Source: Caenorhabditis elegans (lineage: Eukaryota; Nematoda; Chromadorea; Rhabditida; Rhabditidae). Taken from it: a stretch of DNA of 64,000 nt. Below the pieces are notes generated by a model. That model was not told where the DNA came from. It was given only the letters and a program-made list of their open reading frames with translations, and made no database searches. Position 1 is the stretch's first letter. Each line of letters opens with the position of its first letter. Both the position numbers and the translations under genes were made by a program. The stretch spans positions 12,710,001 to 12,774,000 of the forward strand of contig NC_003279.8 of assembly GCF_000002985.6 (NCBI RefSeq), in the 5' to 3' direction. Shown in pieces: positions 1 to 10,204 of this stretch.

Positions 1-1596
1 TTTCAATTTCCTTCTTCTGTTTACGAAGTTGGCGGTGACGGATCTCCTGAAAACACATCAAATTGGTTACGGGGTTTTCTCTATAATTCCCCTTACTGTA
101 TGCGCATCCCTCTCATAGTCCAGCACAGAATTCAAAAGTTCTGCATGATCCATTGCTTCCTGAGCAATCAGGGAAGCCTTCTCTCTGATAGAATCCATGT
201 ACTCCAACTTTTTCAGAGGATCCTGCTCCGCGTCTAGTTGCTTGTTAAGCTCACGAATCTCATTTTGAGCTACTTTGATTCTTTCAGACTTGATTATCTG
301 AATTGGGCAGGTTTCGTCAAGCTTGAAGTGGTTGACATTCCTTTTGCAAACGTCCTTTTTTGCCTCCTGCTCGGGCTCTTCAGCCGCCATTTTTTCAATC
401 CTCTCCTTCAATTTCTCAATTTCCCGATTCAAACTCTTTTGCTTCTTCTGAAACCAAATATAAATTGATTTTCTCTGTAAAGCACCTTCACCTTTGCATC
501 AGCCTGCTCCTGCTCCAATTCAGCTTCCAGCATTGTTATTATCTCACAGGTTTCCTGAAACAATGCATGATTCTTTGTGAAATGTAAAAGTAAGTTTACA
601 GCAGTTTGCTGGCGCTCCATCTCCAAGGAGCCGGACAGTAAGAGGAGTTTATCCTGTTGCTCCTGAAATGTAGGTAAGCTAGATATAGGGATTAAGCCCG
701 GGGTAGGCCTGGGAAGAGTTTTTTCGGTTATGGTAGCTTTGAGTGACTTGAAGGAGAGGGCCTAAAGGTAATGCTTCCATGTAGGCGCTAAAACGACTGG
801 GGCGCCTGCCTCGCTGCGCGAGCCTCGTCCTAAAGTATAGTTTGGCGCGGAACCCAAAAAGTGTCAGCCGCGTCGAAAGAGATGTAGACTTCTCGTCAGA
901 GTCCAGAAATAAGGCGAGATGCAGGCGTCAGGCGGTAAGTTGGAGGCAGACGTCAGGCCCCTTCAAACCGCGCCTGCCTCACATGGAAGCCCTACCTAAG
1001 GTGTACCTCTCTGTTTGACAAGCGATCTCTGGCTAGCTTAAATAGCTTTTCTATAGACTGAAGTAGCTTTTAGGGTAGCTAATAACAGATTTAATTTTTT
1101 GTGTAGATCATACCTTCCTCTCCAACATCCACTCGCGGTGCATCATACAGATTCCCCTGCTCAAGTAAACTGTTGTGTCTTCCGATTCCTGATCTCCGGG
1201 TACCTGGAACACGTAGTAATTTAGCCTTACCATGCGAAAACTCACAATATTCATTCTTTCCAGAACAACACTATCCATTAAGTCATCTCGATTTTTCTTG
1301 TCCGGTGTCAACGATCTCTCCCAACTAACCGGGGATTTTCGCTTCTCCGCGGCTAAGAGCTCCTCTTGCTCCTTGAGCATTCCCTTGCAGTTCTAATTAA
1401 CTTTTTGATTGTTAACAATTTTCAGAAATTAATTAAGTACCTTCAAATCATTTCTCAACATCGTGTTCGCCGCCTTCTCCTCCACAACTTCCATCTCCAG
1501 TAAGTTGTTCCGTTGTTGAAGCTTGAGACTCTCAGCGAAAAAGTAATCAGCAGCGGAAATGGGATTGTTGAAAACCTGCGACCAGGACTCGGTCAT
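1..1596 (-). CDS. Coiled-coil protein, 5' part (gene continues past left edge)
   Basis: I do not recognise this gene. Five exons join in frame on the minus strand: 1596-1441, 1392-1114, 662-492, 447-97 and 46-1. The start is MTESWSQVF at 1596. At least 334 residues are visible, and the C terminus lies beyond base 1. The protein is rich in E, K, Q and L with heptad-like spacing and has no signal peptide or membrane segment, so a cytoplasmic or cytoskeletal coiled coil is likely. A Cys/His-containing stretch near residue 240 is not a recognised finger. The segment around residues 270-315 (AEQDPLKKLEYMD onward) resembles part of the coiled-coil gene just upstream at 2256-4701, so the two may be diverged tandem copies. 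Every junction has an AG acceptor and a GT donor with matching phase. Function is unknown. Confidence 0.75.
767..996. repeat. Intronic inverted-repeat element
   Basis: This lies in the intron between exons 1114-1392 and 492-662. The ends are inverted: GGTAATGCTTCCATGTAGGC at the left, and at the right the reverse complement begins GGTAGGGCTTCCATGTGAGG. The interior is much more GC-rich than its surroundings. It looks like a short non-autonomous DNA transposon. I cannot name the family. Confidence 0.5.
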
Positions 1597-1884
1597 CTTT
1601 GAAAAAAGTTCAGAGTAGTAGAGCTAGAGATGTGCTCCTCAGTTTGCCATGGCAACCAGCTTGCTCTTTTTCTCTAACTCTTTTTCTGACAGAGATTATA
1701 GGCGGCTTATCATGCGATGATGATAGGATGGATTGGCATGAAGGAAAATATTTTTGCGGAGCCACTTTACCTAATTTGGCAAGAAAATATAATAGTTATT
1801 AATAGGAAAAAAGTCCTCATGGTTTTGGGAATAACAACTAGAAAATGGAATATTTCGCAAATTATTCAATTATTATTCAAACCG

Positions 1885-1972
1885 GGGGGCAGGTAGCTCA
1901 GTCGGTAGTGGTGGCCGCTAACAATCTGAAGGTCACGTCTTCAAGGTCGGCCTTACCTCCACGACTGGATAA
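1885..1972 (+). repeat. tRNA-derived repeat head (degenerate)
   Basis: The sequence GGTAGCTCAGTCGGTAG matches a Pol III A box and tRNA D arm. A stretch about 40 bases later corresponds to the anticodon and T-arm region, but the T loop is decayed (CACGTCTTCAAGG instead of a GGTTCGA core). About 100 bases of non-tRNA sequence follow. It sits alone between the two coiled-coil genes (1597-2255). It is a tRNA pseudogene or SINE-like fragment, not a working tRNA. I see nothing else in this intergenic stretch. Confidence 0.5.
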
Positions 1973-2255
1973 TCGTCCACAGTCCCAGGCTAGGACGTGG
2001 CTTAAATTATAGCCCCGTGGGTCACTTGATGAACGGATCATCTTTAACCTTTAAATCTTTTAAAAGGGGTCCCCTTGATTCCGGATTATAGGATTTATTA
2101 GTAAAAATTATAATTTTCAAAACTTTAAATAGGTTTTACCAATGGAATGGAAATTCGTTGCAATTTTTGTTTATTTCAGAAGTAACATTAAAATGGATTT
2201 TTAAAAAGTAGCTGCATCAGATTTTAAGGTATTATGGAAAATGCCAAAATGTATT

Positions 2256-4701
2256 TTATTCGTCGTTTTCACCACTCTCTTCATCGAAATCTTCATCGAA
2301 AGAATCGAATAGAAGGTCCTCTCTGATCCCATTTTCAGTTGTTCTGATTGCATCCGAGTTGGTGTTGTTCCGGTGTTCAAAGTGCGGAATGGGTTCGCCT
2401 GACCATTCATCTAGCCGAGGTTCCATGCCTTCCAGTCTAACACGTCGGTAATCTCTCAATAGATCCTGGTATTTGGCCTTTTCCTCATTCAGGGCAATAC
2501 TCAGCTTCTGGAAAATTAAATAAATTTAAAATCTGCCCGAAAAATGATTACACCACCCTGGCCTCCTCGCGGGATTCACCAAGTGTTTTGGATCTTCTGT
2601 GCAATTTGTCACAGGTTGCCTGAAAATATGTAGAATTTATTATACAATGAAAGGGAAACTTTTCACCTTCGACTTTGCCTGTTCTTTCGTCAAGTTCAAT
2701 GTCATTTGGCGAAGCACGTCTTCCAAGTCCTTGATCTTGGCTTGAAGTTGGTCCTGGAAATCAAATTCTTCATTGAGCACGTGATGTCAGATTGTCTCAT
2801 CTCTCCGCTACCCACGGAATGGCGGGAAAATATTTTTTGACAATTTATGACGTCACAGCGCATTTCGAATAGTTGTTTTTCGATTTTCGGGACATTTTTA
2901 ATAATTTTTCAAATAACTTTTTCATGGTAATTTATAAAATTTATATTTTATCGAAATTTAGCAAGTGAAATGGAGAAACTTCACGAAAATCGACGCTTAA
3001 ATTGGAAAACATTTATTCAAAATGCGCTTTGACGTCACAACTTTTCAAAAAATATTTTCCTGCCATTTTTGTATGAAGTGGACCGATGGGACTGCATGAC
3101 ACCACGCACTTAATATTAAGTTAAAGTAGAGTCAAAACATTTTTGATTTACATAAATGCCAGAAGTAACTATTCATTGTTTTTTTCAATTATCTGTATTT
3201 TTTTCAATAATTTTTTTAATTTTGCAAAAGTCAAAGAAACGGCCAAATTAAATTCGAGTTTCCTCGCTATTCAGTGACGTCATTTTCGATAGTTTTGCGT
3301 TTTCTGGCTAGATTAATAGGATGTTTTTGATTATTTTTTTCTATATTAGATTCATAACACTTTTTGTCATTTTTTTAAACAAAAATCTTCGTATCCCCAA
3401 AAATATAGACAAAAAATTCAAAATTGGCCTATTTAATTATCGACAATTTTATATTTAAAATTTTTTTTTTGGTTATAATCGGTCATTTTGGTCTATTTTT
3501 TGGCATTTAAAGGTGGACTAGCGCCAGTGGGAATTTTTGTCTAAATGCACTTATAATGATCCAAAACAACCAAATATCATCAACACTCCAAAAAATTTTA
3601 GATTTTTCATAATTTCCGGTCAAAGTTTTGGCAAATTGCCAAAATTTTGAAAAATACTAGCTTTTCAAGAAATTTAAAGAAATATCGCATGTTTCGACCC
3701 CTACAATGTTTTAATAAAAATAATTTAAACAAAATTAAAACATAAAAAATGTCGAAAAAAAAATTTTTTTTGGTCGACAATTTTCCCACTGGCGCTATTC
3801 CACCTTTAGAGCAAAAAATGTCATGGCTCTACTCCACTTTTTAAACTAACCTCAATATTTCCAGCTCCCTTCTTCTCAACTTTCTCCGTCAACTCTTGAA
3901 TTTGTTTCTTCATTTCTCCTTTCTGAAATTGTAAAGCTTACGCTGTGAAGCTTGACTCTTCAACGCACCTCTTTTTGCTTCGCGATTTTTTTGTTGAAGA
4001 CGCAGCTGTATTTTTCATAGGAAAAGTAACTAGTAAAACCTACCGTATCGTTCCTTTGTGTCAAATCTGACACTTTCTTTTGCAAAATCTGAAAATCTTA
4101 AAATAAGATTTACTCAACTCTTCATCTACCATACTTCAAGGGATTTGCCCTTACTCTCAAGGTCGCGTGTCAAAAAATCCAAGACACCGATCGTCTTACT
4201 GAGATCCACTCTCAACTTGTCCTCGGTTTCCTGAATACTAATGTTTTTATTACAAACCTTTGACATCTTTACAAACCTTTGACGTATCTTCACCTATCTC
4301 AGCTCTCATTCTTAAGTCATGAAGCCGATCATTCAAAGTATCAAATCCACCAATGATACACTGAAATTTTGGGCTCTTTGCGTTTAAAGAAGTACCTAAG
4401 ACCCTACCTCCGCATGTTCGCAGAGTTGTACGATGTACATTTCCATTATCCCAATCTTGTGAGCCGGATCCTGAAAAATTAGATTATATATTTAAAAAAA
4501 AGTTATAGTCAATCTCTCACTCTTGCGTGTCTTAGATCATCTTCCATTTTTTCCACGATCCTGCGTGTTGTTTGGTGCATGTTGGGCATTTTGTGAGCCA
4601 AAATCCCTGAGCATCTCTCAGGGTTTCCTGAAACTTTAATTTTTATCGAACTATGTATATTTTTTGCACTTACCATTGCGTCCTTGTTGAGAGCGTTGCA
4701 T
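2256..4701 (-). CDS. Coiled-coil protein with acidic C terminus, 298 aa
   Basis: I do not recognise this gene. Ten exons are phase-consistent on the minus strand: 4701-4674, 4627-4521, 4470-4408, 4360-4277, 4230-4135, 4088-4044, 3922-3851, 2753-2667, 2619-2557 and 2507-2256. The chosen start (MQRSQQGRN) lies 24 bases after a TTTTTTCAG that could be a trans-splice acceptor; an upstream exon cannot be excluded. The middle (about residues 80-215) is Lys/Glu/Gln-rich coiled coil. The last 25 residues are very acidic (FDEDFDEESGENDE end). The segment DPAHKIGIMEMYIVQLCEHAE resembles the DPLKKLEYMDSIREKASLIA region of the neighbouring gene. A 1.1 kb intron (2754-3850) holds two inverted-repeat elements, and a frame-breaking 37-base exon-like block sits at 3969-4005. 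Confidence 0.7.
2777..3109. repeat. Palindromic element in coiled-coil gene intron
   Basis: The left arm reads GCACGTGATGTCA and continues through GGAAAATATTTTTTGA to TGACGTCA. The right arm is its near-perfect reverse complement, ending TGACACCACGCAC. The arms are about 90 bases long, with an AT-rich centre. It is probably a foldback or MITE-type DNA transposon. Confidence 0.65.
3508..3808. repeat. Inverted-repeat element (MITE-like)
   Basis: The ends TAAAGGTGGACTAGCGCCAG and CTGGCGCTATTCCACCTTTA are inverted copies. The 300-base body is AT-rich and non-coding. It lies in the same intron as the palindrome at 2777-3109. Confidence 0.65.
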
Positions 4702-5661
4702 CTTTTCAATTTTGAACGAGATACCTGAAAAAAGACAAAATTTTAGGCCAAAAAGAGAAGAATAAAATGAATATTTTTCGTTGCGAATAAACATTCACAG
4801 TGCAGGAGAGACCTGGCGCAGCCTGCCCCGGCTTCTCTGCGCTTCTCGGCGCAATGTCCTATTTTGTGAGCTTTCTGCGGTCTCTCGCGTACTTGTCAGA
4901 TGAAGAGCGTCATAAAATGGGATTCAATGATTATGATAACAGCGACCGGTGTCGCTCAGGGCAACCTCTACCGTAACCCAACAGCACTCCTAGTGCGCTC
5001 GGGCGCCACAAAATAATGAGAATGATGTGATAATGTTACTGTAATAAAAAGGAAGAAATGACAAGCAAACGGACACGTGGGAGCCGAGAAGGAGTGTATG
5101 GGGAGACAAAAAGAGTGACTCATGGTTTCGGTCACATTTTGCAATCACGGAAATATATTCAACGAATTTGGTAATTGAGTCGGTTTTTGAGCAACTTTTC
5201 AAAACTTTCCATTTGAAGTAAGAGTATTTTTAGGAAGTAAAAATATTCTTTATATATTACTATACAAACTTCCAAACAAACACGTTGACACAACGAGGAT
5301 ATAAATGGGATTTTGTGAATGTGCTGAAAATATGTTTCGCACATATCTGTTGGTTTCCATATTTCGAAAATGACATCAAAACAGATGCTATCAAAATGGA
5401 ATTAAGTTATAATAGTTATATAGGCATTTGTGCATTTTTTCACTTAAATCCTTACTAATAACATTACTTTCAGGAAAGTTACATGCAAAACTAAACCTGT
5501 AAAGGATCAAGCACTATTTGAGGCTTTTATTGGATATTTTTAATATGTACATTGGAATACGTTGTATTTTAAAATAAATCAAATTTTTTACTACATTTTC
5601 ATATTAATTTTTATTCAGAAGGTTTGATTATAATACTTTCCAGATTCTCTTCAAAAACGAC
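4702..5661. other. Intergenic, no gene seen
   Basis: This stretch lies between the divergent coiled-coil and zinc-finger genes and should hold both promoters. A GC-richer block at about 4800-4990 interrupts otherwise AT-rich DNA. A TTTATTCAG and a TTTCCAG lie just upstream of the ATG at 5662; either could be a spliced-leader or 5'UTR acceptor. I see no other feature. Confidence 0.5.
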
Positions 5662-6460
5662 ATGAAACTTCTGAGCTCAACAATCTTGGGGAGTCCCAAC
5701 TTGGGGGACACTTCTGTTGAAGAGACCCCACTTGTTAAATCTCTCGATATGCCAGCAGGTCGCGTTTCATCTTTGAACATCACCATGAAACACATAGTTC
5801 CATTCATCAAAGAAATTCTCCCAATTTTGAAGTCTTCTGAACACTATGCACCTTACACACCGGAGATTTTGAAGGCATTGATGGTACGGTGAAAAAAAGG
5901 GTCTTTAATAATTTTAAGATATTTCCAGATTTTCGAGTTTGGCATCGTCAAATATTATTGCGATGACTTTGCACTGAATATTATAAAATCCTCCGGGAAA
6001 CATGTACAGTACTTCCGAGAAAAGCACGCCGAGCCGAGAAAACGGAAGGTTGGTCTATCCATCTTAAAATGGCACAGTGAATATTAAATTTGCAGATGAC
6101 TAATAATGTTTCATGCGAGTACCCCGTATACCTGCAATATGACAGGTTTGTTTTGAAATACTAAACATTTTTTAGCTCTAAATCATGTTTTCAGAGAGAA
6201 AAAAGGATATCTTTGTGACAAATGTTCGTTCATCGGCCAGTCGTTGCCAAGGTTGAACCTTCACTTCTATTTCGAGCATGCCAAGAATCAAGTCGGAGAT
6301 ATCAGTGAGAAAACAAAGAAGATGAAGCTTGAGTAAGTCATGAAGTAGTAGATAAGAACTATAAACTTAAGTTTCTAGCCATGATCAACCATCGGAGCAA
6401 TCAACTGATCAAGGAACCAACAATGCTGCGGAAATGGAAGATGGCTGGCTTCTCGTATAA
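5662..6460 (+). CDS. Small protein with one C2H2 zinc finger, 203 aa
   Basis: I do not recognise this gene by name. Its exons are 5662-5883, 5929-6048, 6096-6145, 6195-6332 and 6379-6460, all with GT-AG ends and matching phase. A single finger of pattern C-x2-C-x12-H-x4-H is at residues 138-159 (Cys138, Cys141, His154, His159). It is preceded by a basic patch (EPRKRK). The N-terminal half is largely helical or hydrophobic, and the C terminus is acidic and ends in GWLLV. A single finger could bind DNA, RNA or protein, so no function is claimed. The last exon has a diverged second copy at 7478-7585, beyond a minisatellite. The start is the first ATG after a good acceptor; upstream in-frame codons remain open for six residues. 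Confidence 0.75.
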
Positions 6461-6935
6461 CTTTTATCAATACATATGTTCCTAATCCTCCATTACCTCG
6501 CCACTTACCATGTAAACACATCTACTCTGAATATTGCAAAATTAACCACTGTCTCCTTAACTTTGAATAAATCTGTACAACTTGTTTGATGATTAAAACG
6601 AGATGTTTTATCCAGGAAACTAGGAATTTCCCGATTCAATGTAACCATCCAAGATGTTTGAAATCCTGCGGCTGAAATTGAATTTCCAGTTCCAAAAATG
6701 TACCCATAATATTTCCTACCAATGCCTTATTAATTCTGCCAAAAAGTCAACATTTTTTTGTTGGAATTTTCGCCAGAGTATATGCCCATGAAAATTGCAT
6801 TTTTTTTGGGAAATTTTTCTGAATTTTTTTCGGGAATTTTTTGGGAAATTTTTTGAATTTTCTTGGGAAATTTTTTTGGAAATTGTTCCGATTTTTTTTC
6901 TGAATTTTTTTCGAATAATTTTTGAAATTTTTTGA

Positions 6936-7466
6936 AGTAGGTCACGTTTAACCTACATTAACCTACATTTTGAGTAGAAGTAGGTCATGAGCTATTTTTT
7001 TAGAAGGTCAAGTTAAATAAAAGTAGGTCAAGTTAAAAAGTAGGTCATGACCTTTTTTTTAGTAGGTCAAGTTAAAAAGTAGGTCATGACCTTTTTTTTA
7101 GTAGGTCAAGTTAAAAAGTAGGTCATGACCTAATTTTTTAGTAGGTCAAGTTAAAAAGTAGGTCATGACCTATTTTTTTAGTAGGTCTAGTTTTAAAAAA
7201 GTAGGTCATGACCTATTTTTTTAGTAGGTCAAGTTAAAAAGTAGGTCATGACCTATTTTTAAGTAGGTCAAGTTAAAAAGTAGGTCATGACCTATTTTTT
7301 TAGTAGGTCAAGTTTTAAAAAAGTAGGTCATGACCTATTTTTTTAGTAGGTCAAGTTAAAAAGTAGGTCATGACCTAATTTTTTAGTAGGTCAAGTTTTA
7401 AAAAAGTAGGTCATGACCTATTTTTTTAGTAGGTCAAGTTAAAAAGTAGGTCATGACTCATGACCT
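6936..7466. repeat. Minisatellite, about 40-bp unit, AGGTCATGACCT core
   Basis: About eleven tandem units of roughly 39-46 bases each contain the perfect palindrome AGGTCATGACCT, a run of T, and a second AGGTCAAGTT. Units differ mainly in length of the T run and in AAGTT versus AAGTTTT. The array starts with looser copies (AGGTCACGTTTAACCTACA) and ends with a small internal duplication (TCATGACTCATGACC). It lies between the zinc-finger gene and a copy of that gene's last exon. Confidence 0.9.
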
Positions 7467-7477
7467 ATTTTTACATC

Positions 7478-7585
7478 TGTGAGAAAACGGAGGAGATGGA
7501 GTTGGGGGAGCAAAACCCAGCTGAGCAATCAACCGAAGAAGGGACCAGCAAAGAAACTGAAGAAGGTGGTTGGCTTCTTGTATGA
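7478..7585 (+). pseudogene. Duplicated last exon of the zinc-finger gene
   Basis: Reading from the Cys codon at 7478 gives 35 residues ending EEGGWLLV and a stop. The real gene ends with EMEDGWLLV after a matching series (SEKTKKM, AEQSTDQGT-like blocks). The copy keeps SEKTEEM-like, PAEQSTEEGTS and GGWLLV blocks in frame without internal stops. It has no finger and no start codon. It is either a truncated duplicate left after the minisatellite expanded between the copies, or a rarely used alternative last exon; no clean AG acceptor is visible next to its start. DNA from 7586 to 8381 holds no gene I can support. Confidence 0.65.
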
Positions 7586-8381
7586 TGCTCGAATACTGTA
7601 TTACTTATTCCGTACCCCAAAATCATTGCCCTTAACTATTATAAACGTTGTCCCATTTCGCTGCATTTTCAATCACTATTATACGGACCTGATCCTTCGA
7701 GTAATCTCACATCTTAATTTTGATTTTTCAATTTCACACTGAAACCTTCCACCACCATTTCTTCATTTTTACTTTATGTTTGCAATTTTTCAAATAAACT
7801 TAATCTATGTACATAACTTACTACGAATTTTAACAAAAAATTATATTCAGATCATCTTATAAACATTATAAACACTTTCGCTGGACAAATCCGGAATATT
7901 TTTTATCGGAATATGTGTTCTTGGTTTTTGGTACTAACCGTTCGGAATAGTATTCTAGGATCTCCAGAATTGTAGGACACCAAGTAAAACCAATTTTTCT
8001 GAATTTCGAAATCCAAACGATGAAAGTCCGATTGATCAAGTTTGTCAGCCCTATCGTGGACAAATGGTTTAATAGAAAATTAGTATCTAACCCTAAGTTA
8101 AGATTCAGCTTACAGCCCAGAATCCCCAAGTCTAGAATCTACCAAGCTACCTTCCTTGAGAACAAGTTTCTACCAGCACTTCCCAAAACCTTCCACCTTT
8201 CACCAGCCGCAAAACCGGTTTCCACTTCACGCCTGTTCGAAAAAAGAAACTGAGAAGATAAGGAAAAGCCGAATGGCTTCTCGAAATGAGGTCAGATGAC
8301 GGATAGAGATACCGGGTCTCGGAAAAAGACTGGATAAGTGTTGAGACTTTTGGGCATTAGCATTCATTTCTATTATTCACC

Positions 8382-9755
8382 ATGACGAGAAGGTTGATGA
8401 TAGCCGCTGCCGCATTGATTTGTGGAGTCTATGCGCAAGGTGAGTTATAGAGATTGTTTGATAATGTACATATAGTTTGGTTCCTTTTAATCATATCTGG
8501 AAAAACACTTTTTTTTCTTTGATATTGGTAACAAAGACATTAACTACCAAAACCGAGATCAGCGAATTTCAAATTTCAACTTGCAGCCTAGATTCATTCT
8601 GAAGACATATTTGAAATGTATGTGATTATAAATTATGCCCATTGACAAAATTCTGCAAAAAATATACACGCCGGGTGTGCAATGTACAAAGCAAGTCTCT
8701 GCTCATGTTCAACAATTATACCACAACTAATATTTTTCTTCATTCTCTAGTAACTTCAAAATTTAGACACCTCCTCGTGGCCCCAATTTCAAATAATCGG
8801 CAACCAGTTAGAAACCTCCGAGAAATGGCATAGATATGGTGTTCTAGGTATTCATACATTAACGTGTGTGTGCACAGCTTAACCATCTAGTTTTGAGTTG
8901 CTACTCAGCTTTTTGACTTTTCCATTTCATGCTCCTCATTTTTAAATCGCTCAGCTGAAACCCGAGAATATGCCTGCCAACGTCAATCCTCGAGATCTTC
9001 AAAGTCAGAATGTATGTTAAGATTTGGAGAGGTGTCTGCTACAATTAATGATAATGGGTGCTTTATGGTAAGCTCACGGCTTTTTGCCTTCAGGTCTAAA
9101 CTATAATTTCAGCACTTTGACTCAAAGAAGCTAGAATCAATTGAGCTGTGTCCACTTCAATGCCAAAGGTTCAATGAGGCCACTATTCTGCAGGTGATTC
9201 TTATAAAATGTTAAAAAATTTTCAGTCAGAAAACTGGATTTTCAGACCTCTGACTCTTTAATCTGCTCTCCGGGAGTTGCTGTCGGAGTTGAAAGACGAC
9301 AAAGTGATTGGTTTATGTGGAGAAGTGGGGCTTGTAAATCCAGCGATGTCATCTTCCAGATTGAGTGCTCCACAAAACAGTAAGCTTTTCGGTTTCTGCT
9401 CTGAAAATACAGAACTGTGGACTTGCAGAGCTAAAGAACAAGATCAGATGGTGGAGGTTCCCGAGGAGGTTCAGGTGGTCGAGGAGGAGATTCCAGTGAT
9501 GAAGTTGGAGACGGACAATGGGATTCAGGAAGAGTAAGTTCTTCATTACCTCGATCCCATTCCCTCAAGTTGTTTCTTTTCAGAATGACCTCATCAATTG
9601 AAGACATTACGTCAGGAACCGAAAAAACCACCGTGGAGCAGTCCACGACTCAAAAACCAGAAGTTTCCGAGCAAGAAGATGATCTTCCAGAGAAAGTCGA
9701 TACGCTCCTAGGGTTCCTGTTTCCATCATACAGAAAGAAGGCATTGAGCCAATAG
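8382..9755 (+). CDS. Secreted Cys-rich protein with acidic tail, 220 aa
   Basis: I do not recognise this gene. Its exons are 8382-8439, 8955-9067, 9113-9193, 9246-9379, 9429-9533 and 9584-9755. A signal peptide is clear (MTRRLMIAAAALICGVYAQ). The mature N-terminal domain (about residues 20-130) has eight cysteines, enough for four disulphides, and includes WFMWRSGACKSS. The last approximately 90 residues are Glu/Thr-rich and probably disordered, ending LFPSYRKKALSQ. In exon 9429-9533 another frame encodes a Gly/Ser/Arg-rich stretch, but only the acidic frame continues openly into the last exon. It is likely an extracellular or secreted nematode-specific protein. Confidence 0.7.
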
Positions 9756-10204
9756 GCATTGATTATAATAATTGTAATAAAGTATTAATAATTATGATAT
9801 AATGCTAAGCTGATCGTTAAGATTACTTATCGGATTATGTCGGATTTACAAACAACAAGCCATTGATTTGACGCCTGAATTCAAATTATTTTTCTTGAAA
9901 AAACTGAAAATTTTGCAAAAAATTTCAAAGTTCAAGCTGATCTCTGTGTAAAACTACTAGAGGATGTAAAAAAGAAGGCTTGGGTGAAAGACTAATTAAG
10001 GAAGCAGAGGAACTTCCTAGCTTCTAAGCTCCTTTCTATGTGAATAACAAACCATCAAAAATCACAAACCTCCAGTAATTGAAAAATTGCAAGATGTGAT
10101 GACATTAATTAAGAGGATGGTCCCTTTCTTTTCTATTTGCTTTTCCGAGAATGATGAAACAGAGAGGGTATAAGAAGGATTTACACAACTTCTACTAGTC
10201 TTAA

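Noticed and set aside
6936-7466. CRISPR-like repeat-spacer array
   Set aside because: Units are contiguous and nearly identical throughout, with no unique spacers; it is a eukaryotic minisatellite.
7866-8253. Overlapping open frames of 77-87 codons on both strands
   Set aside because: No splice-consistent partners, no recognisable motif, and opposite-strand overlap; treated as chance.
9429-9533. Gly/Ser/Arg-rich reading frame in exon 5 of the secreted protein
   Set aside because: It needs a non-consensus acceptor and hits a stop at the start of the next exon; the acidic frame is continuous.
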